Shown one piece after another: positions 19,625 through 26,247 of a stretch of DNA of 64,000 nt. A program made the translations under genes and the position numbers. Below the pieces are notes generated by a model. It had not been told where the DNA came from and did no database searches. It saw nothing but the letters and a program-made list of their open reading frames with translations. Each line of letters opens with the position of its first letter. Positions within the stretch are counted from its first letter, which is position 1. This DNA comes from Methylobacterium sp. E-066 (lineage in GTDB: Bacteria; Pseudomonadota; Alphaproteobacteria; Rhizobiales; Beijerinckiaceae), in the NCBI RefSeq assembly GCF_022829635.1, contig NZ_JAKSYO010000094.1, positions 37,260 to 101,259 of the forward strand. The letters are read 5' to 3'.

Positions 19625-20289
19625 CAGGCCGGATCCGCGTGCAGGCGGTAGCCGTGGCCGCGCACGCTCTCGATCCGGGCCGGGGCAATCTTCCGGCGCA
19701 GGCGGGTGATGATCACCTCCACGGAGTTCGAATCGACATCCGCGTCGCCCTCGTAGACCCGCTCGATCAGGTGCGGGCGCGGCACCACCGCGTCGCGGTT
19801 GAGCATCAGGCAGGACAGGACCCGCCATTCGAGGCCCGTGAGCTTGAGCGGCAGGCCCTCGTGCTCGAAGGCGCCGAGCCCCGTGTCGAAGCTCAGGGGG
19901 CCGCAGGCGATCCGGCTCGCTCCGCCGCCCTGCGACCGGCGCACCAGGGCGCGCAGGCGGATCACCAGTTCCTCCACCCGGACCGGCTTGACCAGGTAAT
20001 CGTCCGCCCCCGCCTTGAAGGCCGCGACCTTGTCGCTCCAGCCGTCCCGGGCGGTGAGCACCAGCACCGGCAGGGTCCGCCCCGCCGCCCGCCAGGCCAG
20101 CAGCACCGAGACGCCGTCGCCCTTGGGCAGGCCGAGATCGAGCACCACCGCGTCGTAGCCCTCGGTCTCGCCGAGATGCTGGGCGTCCTCGCCGGTGGCG
20201 GCCCGGTCGAGGACGAAGTTCTCCGCCCGCAGGACCTTGGCTAGGGCGTCGGCGAGCGCCGCGTCGTCCTCCACCAGCAGGATTTTCAA
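19624..20289 (-). CDS. OmpR/PhoP-family response regulator
   Basis: A 221-residue regulator: receiver domain (MKILLVEDDAALADAL, phosphoacceptor Asp in VVLDLGLPKGDG near residue 51, Lys in YLVKPVRVEEL near 102) followed by a winged-helix output domain ending SVEVIITRLRRKIAPARIESVRGHGYRL. It precedes its kinase with a one-base overlap. It is divergent from the OB-fold protein at 20545, and the gap between them has an OmpR-like repeat. By analogy with QseB/PhoP and ygiW, that neighbour is a likely target. Confidence 0.93.
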   Translation of the reverse strand: MKILLVEDDAALADALAKVLRAENFVLDRAATGEDAQHLGETEGYDAVVLDLGLPKGDGVSVLLAWRAAGRTLPVLVLTARDGWSDKVAAFKAGADDYLVKPVRVEELVIRLRALVRRSQGGGASRIACGPLSFDTGLGAFEHEGLPLKLTGLEWRVLSCLMLNRDAVVPRPHLIERVYEGDADVDSNSVEVIITRLRRKIAPARIESVRGHGYRLHADPA

Positions 20290-20440
20290 GAGTTCGCCCT
20301 CCCCGTGCCTCGGCCGCCGGACATCACAACGCTGCGGGAAGTTAGGGCCGTCTTCTGACGCTGCCCATCAATCCGGCCTCCCGGATCGGCTGGCGCCGCC
20401 AAGTCCTTGATCGCCCGCGCGTCTCGGCCATAGGCGGGCG

Positions 20441-20474
20441 GGTTTAACCGGGTCTGAACCGGGCGGTTCAGACC
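20441..20474. promoter_or_regulatory. Putative response-regulator box
   Basis: Two 11-base-spaced direct repeats (AACCGG at 20446-20451 and 20457-20462) overlap a perfect inverted repeat: GGTCTGAACC (20451-20460), 4-base spacer, GGTTCAGACC (20465-20474). OmpR-family dimers bind direct half-sites 11 bases apart. The site lies between the regulator gene and the divergent OB-fold gene, so it may control both. Confidence 0.5.
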
Positions 20475-20544
20475 GGATTTGAGGGCGCGCCTTAGGAAGG
20501 GGCCACGGACCGATCGGGTCCCGAACCTTCAAAGGACGACACCG

Positions 20545-21225
20545 ATGAGCGACGACAACACCATCGACGGCACCGCCCGCGAGATCCGCGAGCCGGCCCC
20601 CGCCAAGACAGCCAAAAAGATCCCGGCGCGGAGCTGGGTGGTGGCCGCGATCGCCGCGCCCCTGGCGCTCGGCGCCGCCGGCCTGTCCCTGGCGCAGGGC
20701 AATGCGTTCCAGCCGACGCCGGTGGATCCGGTGGCGATCCAGGCGCTCGCCCCGTCGAGCGCCACCGCCATCAAGGGCGAGGTCGCCGAGATTTTTGGCA
20801 ACAAGTTCGTGGTCCAGGACCCCACCGGCCGGGCGCTGGTCGAGACCGGTCCCGCCGGCGAGGGCGGCAACCTCGTCGCCAAGGGCGAGGCCGTGACCGT
20901 GCAGGGCCGCTTCGAGACCGGGTTCCTGCATGCCAGCGTCCTGACCCATGGCGACGGCCGCAAGGTGGTGATCGGCCCGGCCGGCGGGCCGCCGACCGGC
21001 AGCCTCGACTGGGCCAAGGACAAGCTCGGCCTCGGGCCCACCCCGGACGTGCCGGCGCTGACCGCCGCCGTCCAGGCCGCCGGCTACGGCGACGTGCGGG
21101 TGACCGGCCGCGGCCCGCGCCACCTCGAGGTGGCAGCCAAGGACCGCGACGGGCGCGAGCATCAGCTCCATGTCGGCTTCGACGGCCAAGTCCGCGAGCG
21201 GCCGGTCCCGGGCGCCCGGCTCTGA
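20545..21225 (+). CDS. Exported or membrane-anchored OB-fold / PepSY-like protein
   Basis: A 226-residue protein starting at ATG 20545 (MSDDNTIDGTAREI; AAAGGA about 8 bases upstream). A cytoplasmic N-terminus of about 30 residues precedes one hydrophobic helix (WVVAAIAAPLALGAAGLSLAQG). Then comes an OB-fold-like segment (GEVAEIFGNKFVVQDPTGRALVE) similar to the YgiW/NirD-type fold. The last 65 residues (VPALTAAVQAAGYGDVRVTG and REHQLHVGFDGQV) resemble a PepSY domain. Position next to a PhoPQ/QseBC-like system parallels ygiW-qseBC in enterobacteria. Exact role unknown; it may modulate the sensor. Confidence 0.75.
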   Translation: MSDDNTIDGTAREIREPAPAKTAKKIPARSWVVAAIAAPLALGAAGLSLAQGNAFQPTPVDPVAIQALAPSSATAIKGEVAEIFGNKFVVQDPTGRALVETGPAGEGGNLVAKGEAVTVQGRFETGFLHASVLTHGDGRKVVIGPAGGPPTGSLDWAKDKLGLGPTPDVPALTAAVQAAGYGDVRVTGRGPRHLEVAAKDRDGREHQLHVGFDGQVRERPVPGARL

Positions 21226-21292
21226 CGGCGTGATGCAACCGTTTCGGCCCTGCCGCGTCCTCCTTGTCACTCACCCGGACAGGAGGCGCGCC

Positions 21293-21601
21293 TTGGAACC
21301 GATGAAGCCGATGGAACCCATGAAGCCCATGGAACCGATGAAGCCGATGAAGGGTATGGAGCCCTTCTGGCCCAAGGACCTGGGCGACCCCTCGACCAGC
21401 GGCTCCCAGAACGGGATGAAATACGCGTTCTTCCCGGACAAGCACCGGCTCCTGATCGAGCGCGACGGCCAGGTCTCGACCTACGACAGCGGCGACCACC
21501 GGATCGGCGGCGTCTCGCAGTCGGACGGCAGCACGAAGTCGCTGACCTTCTCCAGCCAGAACGGCCACGTGGATCTGGGCTCGCTGAAGAAGCTCGACTG
21601 A
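21293..21601 (+). CDS. Met-Pro repeat protein of unknown function
   Basis: I start this at the TTG at 21293 because AGGAGG stands exactly 6 bases before it; the in-frame ATG at 21302 has poorer spacing. The 102-residue product begins with alternating MEP and MKP triplets (nine Met in about 25 residues). A conserved-looking globular part follows: WPKDLGDPSTSGSQNGMKYAFFPDKHRL, then YDSGDHRIGGVSQ. I recall similar proteins in Rhizobiales, all uncharacterised. Met-rich stretches can bind copper(I) but the Pro-Lys/Glu spacing is unlike known copper motifs. No signal peptide. Confidence 0.75.
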   Translation: MEPMKPMEPMKPMEPMKPMKGMEPFWPKDLGDPSTSGSQNGMKYAFFPDKHRLLIERDGQVSTYDSGDHRIGGVSQSDGSTKSLTFSSQNGHVDLGSLKKLD

Positions 21602-21622
21602 CGATCGGGCTGGGCGCCCGCT

Positions 21623-21772
21623 CTCCCACCCACCCCCCTCATCCTGAGGTGACCGGCGATCGAAGATCGCTGGGCCTTGAAGGAGGGCTCCAGGGATCGC
21701 GCGGCCGGCTGGAGGGCTCCTTCGAGCCCTCCGCTTCGCTCCGTCGCCTTAGGATGAGGGAGTGGGTGGGAG
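21623..21772. repeat. Dispersed intergenic palindrome, copy 1
   Basis: A 150-base imperfect palindrome. The outer arms (CTCCCACCCAC...CCTCATCCTGAGG against its near reverse complement) frame inner segments GGAGGGCTCCAG and CTGGAGGGCTCC. It carries the CATCCTGAGG / CTCCTTCGAG signature shared with the element at 54477-54591. It fills most of the gap between the Met-Pro gene and the ABC exporter; nothing else is seen in 21602-21902. It could be a REP/MITE-like element. Confidence 0.8.
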
Positions 21773-21902
21773 GCCGGTGTTCCCGAAGCACCGGAGCGGA
21801 TCCGCACCGCCCCCTCCTACCCCCAACCACCTTCCCCTCCGGCGCCGAGCCCTCTAAGCCCGGCCCTGCCATGCGAGCCCTCCCGCCGATCCGTCCCGAA
21901 CC

Positions 21903-23654
21903 ATGCGCGCGCTGATCGAGCTCGTGCGCATCATGCGCGCGCGCGACCGGCGGCGGCTCGCCTTGATCGCGCTGGGGCTGGCGGTCGCGGCCCTGCTGGA
22001 GGTGGTCGGCGTCGCCTCGGTGATCCCGTTCCTGACCTTGGTCGGCGATCCGTCGGCGGCGACCCGGGTGCCGTATCTGGCCCAGGCTCGCGAAGCCCTC
22101 GGCCTCGCCGACGAGCGCAGTTTCTTGCTGGTCACCGGTGGGGCGGCGCTGCTCGCGATCCTGACCACTGCGGTTGTCAATGCCGGGCTGACCTACGCGC
22201 AACTGCTGTTCACGCATCTGGCCGGCTACGGCTTCAGCCGGCGGCTGCTGTTCCGCTATCTCGACCGCGAGCGGCTGTTCTTCGCCCAGGCCAATAGCGC
22301 GGAACTCGCCAAGAACGTCCTGTCCGAGACCGACCGGCTGGTGGTCGGCGTGCTGACCCCGGCCACCGTCCTGGCCTCCCGGGCGACCTCCGCGCTCGCG
22401 GTGATCGTCTTCCTGCTGGCCTACGCGCCGCAACTCGCCCTGATCCTCGGGGGTGGGTTCGGCGGCCTCTATGTCGGGATCTACCTGATCATGCGGGCCC
22501 GGCTCGCCCGGCTGGGCGGCCGCTCGGTGGCCGACAACGAGGCCCGGTTCCGGATCGTGCAGGAGACCTTCGGCGCACTCACCGAACTGAAGCTCTACGG
22601 TCGGGCCGAGGCTTTTGCCGGCCGGTTCGACGCCCCGGCCAGGGCCTACGCGGTCGCGACCGCGGCGAGCCTGCTCACCGGCCAGATGCCCCGCTTCGTC
22701 ATTGAGGCCCTGGCCTTCGGCGGGGTGATCGTGGTGGTGCTGTTCGCCCTGGCCCAGGGGCTCGACGTCGCCGGGATCCTGCCGCTGCTCGGCCTGTTCG
22801 CCTTCGCGGGCTACCGGATGCTGCCGGCCTTCCAGAACATTTTCACCTCGCTCTCGCTGATGCGCTTCTACCGGCCGGTGGTGCAGGTGATCGTCGACGA
22901 GCTCGCCGACGAGCGCAGCCCCGTGGCCCGCACGTCCGAGCGTCTCCCCTTCGCGCACAAAATCCGGCTGGAGGGGATCGGCTTCGATTACGGCACCGGC
23001 CGGCCGGCGCTGGCCGGCATCGACCTGACCATCCCGGTCAACACCACGGTGGGGCTCGCCGGCCGCACCGGCTCGGGCAAGTCGACCCTGGCGGGCCTGC
23101 TGCTGGGGGTGCTCACCCCGGGCACGGGCCGGATCACCGTGGACGGGCGGGTGCTCGACGCAAGCACCCTCCCCGCCTGGCAGAACCGCATCGGCTACGT
23201 CCCGCAGGATGTCTTTCTCGTGGACGGCACGGTGGCCGAGAACATCGCGCTCGGCCTCGACGCGCCGGACCTCGCGGCCGTCGAGCGCGCGGCCCGGCTC
23301 GCCGGCGCCCACGATTTCGTGGCCGCCCTGCCCCGGGGCTACGGCGAACGGGTCGGCGAGCGCGGGGCGCGGCTCTCCGGCGGCCAGCGCCAGCGCGTCG
23401 GCATCGCCCGGGCGCTCTATCACGACCCGGACGTGATCGTGTTCGACGAGGCGACCTCGGCGCTCGACGATGAGACGCAAGGAGCGGTGATGCGCGCCCT
23501 GCGGGCGCTCTCGGGCCGGCGCACCCTGATCCTGATCGCCCACCGCCTGTCTACCCTGGAGAGCGCCGACGCGGTCCATGTGCTGGAGGCGGGCCGGCTC
23601 GTCGCCTCCGGGCCGCCGGAGACCATCCTGCCGGAGCTGGGAACGGTGGCGTGA
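21903..23654 (+). CDS. ABC exporter (fused permease and ATPase), PglK-like
   Basis: A 583-residue half-transporter. Residues 1-310 contain six membrane helices; the LLEVVGVASVIPFL segment in TM1 resembles PglK-type lipid-linked oligosaccharide flippases. The ATPase domain has Walker A GRTGSGKST, Q-loop VPQDVF, signature LSGGQRQR, Walker B VIVFDEATSALD and switch LIAHR. It would act as a homodimer. No polysaccharide synthesis genes are adjacent, so the substrate (lipid-linked saccharide, lipid A-like or peptide) is undetermined. It stands alone on its strand after a palindromic repeat. Confidence 0.88.
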   Translation: MRALIELVRIMRARDRRRLALIALGLAVAALLEVVGVASVIPFLTLVGDPSAATRVPYLAQAREALGLADERSFLLVTGGAALLAILTTAVVNAGLTYAQLLFTHLAGYGFSRRLLFRYLDRERLFFAQANSAELAKNVLSETDRLVVGVLTPATVLASRATSALAVIVFLLAYAPQLALILGGGFGGLYVGIYLIMRARLARLGGRSVADNEARFRIVQETFGALTELKLYGRAEAFAGRFDAPARAYAVATAASLLTGQMPRFVIEALAFGGVIVVVLFALAQGLDVAGILPLLGLFAFAGYRMLPAFQNIFTSLSLMRFYRPVVQVIVDELADERSPVARTSERLPFAHKIRLEGIGFDYGTGRPALAGIDLTIPVNTTVGLAGRTGSGKSTLAGLLLGVLTPGTGRITVDGRVLDASTLPAWQNRIGYVPQDVFLVDGTVAENIALGLDAPDLAAVERAARLAGAHDFVAALPRGYGERVGERGARLSGGQRQRVGIARALYHDPDVIVFDEATSALDDETQGAVMRALRALSGRRTLILIAHRLSTLESADAVHVLEAGRLVASGPPETILPELGTVA

Positions 23655-23675
23655 GGAGTGCGCGACTGGATCGTA

Positions 23676-24149
23676 TCAGGCGGCCCGACCTTCGACCGCT
23701 CCGGGGTCACGGCCTTTAGTCGAGAAGTCGGTCTCGATGCCCCCCCGCAGGCTGCCGATCAGATTTTCGAGACGCGAATTCAACGGCGGAGGCGTCGCAC
23801 CGGCCTGCCCGAACCAGAACAGCGTGAGCAGTGTGCACAAGGCTTCCATCTCGACGACCGCCTTCAGGCGATCGAACCGGGACGCCTCCCCGGCCAGCCT
23901 CTCGATGAGAAAATTGGCGTGGTCGTTCAGATCGTGCGTCCCGACCAGGCCCTTGGTGTTCAGGAACCAGTAGCCGGTCTGGCCAACCTTCTCCAATCCC
24001 CTCTTGCCCAGCTTGAACAACTCGCCCTTCCTGTAGGCGAGGGTGGGGGGAACCTGCAGGATGTCCGTGACAGCGGATGGGTCGAGCGCGTCGCCCTCGA
24101 AGCGGAGCGTTGCGAAGGCTCGGAGCGGGGATGCTTCAGTCCTCATCAT
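23676..24149 (-). CDS. DUF4279-domain protein
   Basis: About 157 residues from the ATG at 24149 (MMRTEASPLRAF; the next Met is also possible). The stretch ATLRFEGDALDPSAVTDILQVPPTLAYRKGE followed by TGYWFLNTKG matches the DUF4279 pattern (beta strand, P-x-x-V/I-T-x-x-L, P-T, then a Trp strand). The DUF is widespread among proteins suspected to be immunity or stress factors. The gene overlaps the end of the 75-residue gene upstream, so they are coupled. It converges with the ABC exporter gene. Confidence 0.75.
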   Translation of the reverse strand: MMRTEASPLRAFATLRFEGDALDPSAVTDILQVPPTLAYRKGELFKLGKRGLEKVGQTGYWFLNTKGLVGTHDLNDHANFLIERLAGEASRFDRLKAVVEMEALCTLLTLFWFGQAGATPPPLNSRLENLIGSLRGGIETDFSTKGRDPGAVEGRAA

Positions 24150-24363
24150 AGATGTTGCCGATCTCCTCGCCACGTGCGTCGGTTACGTCCCCGTTGTCAT
24201 AGATGATGATGCTGTCCGCTCCGCGTAGCCCGGCCGCCGCCTTTATGGCGTGGATGGCGCCGCCGACCGTCTCCTCATCCAGATTCAGCTTCTCACTGAC
24301 ATAGGAAACTGGGCTTCCACCCCTGTTCCAGATGACCCGTCGCCGCGTGTGCTCCTGGATCAT
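24136..24363 (-). CDS. Small protein coupled to DUF4279 gene
   Basis: 75 residues, start ATG 24363 (MIQEHTRRRVIWNRGGSPVSY). It looks like a two-helix head with a helix-turn-helix-like piece (VSEKLNLDEETVGGAIHAIKAAAGL) and a beta-hairpin tail rich in Asp and Gly (IIIYDNGDVTDARGEEIGNIYDED). I do not recognise the family. Coding density and overlap (about 14 bases) with the DUF4279 gene support it being real. A toxin/immunity-type pair is one possibility, not shown by any catalytic motif. Confidence 0.65.
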   Translation of the reverse strand: MIQEHTRRRVIWNRGGSPVSYVSEKLNLDEETVGGAIHAIKAAAGLRGADSIIIYDNGDVTDARGEEIGNIYDED

Positions 24364-24550
24364 CGTGGGGACGTGAACTCCTTCCGGAATTCGTCGACTC
24401 GTTCGATCCGGCGTCCGGAAGCGCCGAGTTTATCCCGGACCTGTGAGTTGGCAACCTGAGGCAACGCGCCGCCTATCCGATACACGCGCCCCTTGCGTCC
24501 CGGCCCGCGTTCGTTACCTCGGCTGTCCGAGGATCGCCCGGGAGGCCCGC

Positions 24551-25426
24551 TTGAGCACGCGCATCGACCTGACCGCGCCGGACGGCACCACGGCCACGCT
24601 GTCCACCCACGGGGCCGAGCCGGTCTCCTGGCGGGTCGGCGGGACCGAGTATCTGTGGAGCGGCGACCCGGCGCATTGGAACCGGCACGCCCCCTGGCTC
24701 TTCCCGGTGGTCGGCGCCTCGGCCGGCGGAAAGGTGAAGGTCGGGTCCGAGAGCTACCCGATGGCCCAGCACGGCTTCGCGCGGGACCTGCCCTTCGCGG
24801 TGGTGGAGCGCAGCGCCGACGCGGTGATTCTGCGGCTGACCGACGGGCCGGAGACCCGGGTGCATTACCCCTTCGCCTTCCGGCTCGACATCGCCGCCAG
24901 GGTTCGCTTAGCGGGCCTCGACCTCGACGTCACCGTGGCCAACACCGGCGACGCGCCCCTGCCCTACGCGCTCGGGTTCCACCCGGCCTTCCCATGGCCC
25001 TTCGCGGGCGGCACGCGGGCCAAGGATGGTGGCTACGCAGTCGAATTCGAGCAGGCAGAGCGTCCGTTCGCGCCCCAGGTCGGCCCCGGCGGCCTGCTGC
25101 TGCGCGAGGAGCAGCCGATCCCGATCACGGGCCATACGCTGCCCCTCGACCCAAGCATCTTCACCGAAGCGTTCGTGTTCCGGAACGCGAAGAGCCGCCG
25201 GATGCGCTTCACCGGACCCGACAAGGCGATCCGCATGGAGATGGCCGATTTCCCCCATCTCGCCGTCTGGACGAAGCCGACCGCGCCGTTCCTGTCGCTG
25301 GAATGCTGGACCGGCTACGCCGACTGGGCGGATTTTTCCGGGCCCCTCGTGGCGCGCGATTCGCAGCGCCTGCTGCCGCCGGGGGCGCAGGCACGTCACG
25401 GCGTCCGCCTGACCCTGGAAGCCTAG
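24551..25426 (+). CDS. Aldose 1-epimerase-like protein
   Basis: 291 residues from a TTG start at 24551, chosen because GGAGG lies 5 bases before it; no ATG is suitably placed. The product shows the galactose-mutarotase-like fold: WRVGGTEYLWSGDPAHWNRHAPWLFPVVG, the HGFARD catalytic-type histidine at about residue 75, and LPYALGFHPAFPWPFAGG. These are family-typical (aldose 1-epimerase, YeaD/LacX type). Substrate unknown. It lies 3 bases before hemD, possibly the first gene of that run. Confidence 0.85.
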   Translation: MSTRIDLTAPDGTTATLSTHGAEPVSWRVGGTEYLWSGDPAHWNRHAPWLFPVVGASAGGKVKVGSESYPMAQHGFARDLPFAVVERSADAVILRLTDGPETRVHYPFAFRLDIAARVRLAGLDLDVTVANTGDAPLPYALGFHPAFPWPFAGGTRAKDGGYAVEFEQAERPFAPQVGPGGLLLREEQPIPITGHTLPLDPSIFTEAFVFRNAKSRRMRFTGPDKAIRMEMADFPHLAVWTKPTAPFLSLECWTGYADWADFSGPLVARDSQRLLPPGAQARHGVRLTLEA

Positions 25427-25429
25427 CGC

Positions 25430-26152
25430 TTGCGCGTCTGGGTCGCCCGGCCCGAGCCGGGGGCCGCCCGGACCGGTGCGGCCCTTGCGGCGCGCGGGCA
25501 TACGGCCCTCGTCGCCCCCGTGCTGGCGGTGCGGCCGACCGGTGCGGCGGTGCCCGAGGGACCCTTCGACGGGCTGCTGCTCACCAGCACCAACGCGGTG
25601 CCGGCGCTGCGGGACGCGGCCGTCTTGCTGCGCGGCCTGCCGGTCTTCGCGGTCGGGGCCCGAACCGCCGCGCTCGCTCGCGCGGCCGGCCTCGGGCCGG
25701 TCCGGGAGGGGCCGGGCGACGCGGCCGGGCTCGCCGCCCTGGTCGCGGCGGCGCTGCCCGCCGGTGGCCGCCTGCTCCACGCCACCGGGACCGCGCGCAA
25801 ACCCGAGCCTGCAGCGAGCCTGACGGCCGCCGGATTCGCGGTCGTGATCGTCGAGATCTACGCGGCGGCGCCCGTTCTCACCCTGCCCGCTTCCGTGGGC
25901 GACGCGCTCGCGGGCGGGGGCCTCGATGCCGTGCTGCACTATTCCCGCCGCAGTGCGGCTGTCGCGCTCGCGCTCGCGGACGGATCGGGACACGGCGGAG
26001 CTTTCCGCCGCCTGAGGCATTACTGCCTGTCGGCTGATGTCGCGTTCCCCCTGGAAGCCGCCGGGATCCCGGTCCATGTCGTGGCGGCACGACCGCGAGA
26101 AACGGACCTGCTCGATGCCCTCGCGCCGCGCCTCGGTGACGGCGCGCGGTGA
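25430..26152 (+). CDS. hemD: Uroporphyrinogen-III synthase
   Basis: A 240-residue protein with the HemD two-lobe layout. It begins MRVWVARPEPGAARTGAALAARGHTALVAPVL, with FDGLLLTSTNAVPALRD and GPGDAAGLAALVAA in lobe two, and KPEPAASLTAAGF plus LDAVLHYSRRSA in the C-terminal half. HemD cyclises hydroxymethylbilane to uroporphyrinogen III. The family is poorly conserved, so the call rests on pattern and on being followed by the Mic60-like gene and hemY, the usual alphaproteobacterial order. Start is a TTG at 25430. Confidence 0.85.
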   Translation: MRVWVARPEPGAARTGAALAARGHTALVAPVLAVRPTGAAVPEGPFDGLLLTSTNAVPALRDAAVLLRGLPVFAVGARTAALARAAGLGPVREGPGDAAGLAALVAAALPAGGRLLHATGTARKPEPAASLTAAGFAVVIVEIYAAAPVLTLPASVGDALAGGGLDAVLHYSRRSAAVALALADGSGHGGAFRRLRHYCLSADVAFPLEAAGIPVHVVAARPRETDLLDALAPRLGDGAR

Positions 26153-26247
26153 CAGCGGGACAGAGCCGCCGTATCTCGCCCTCGCGCCCGGTGCCGCCGC
26201 GGTGCTACGGGGGCGCGGCGACCGCCGAAGAGTTGGAGGACTTGCCC

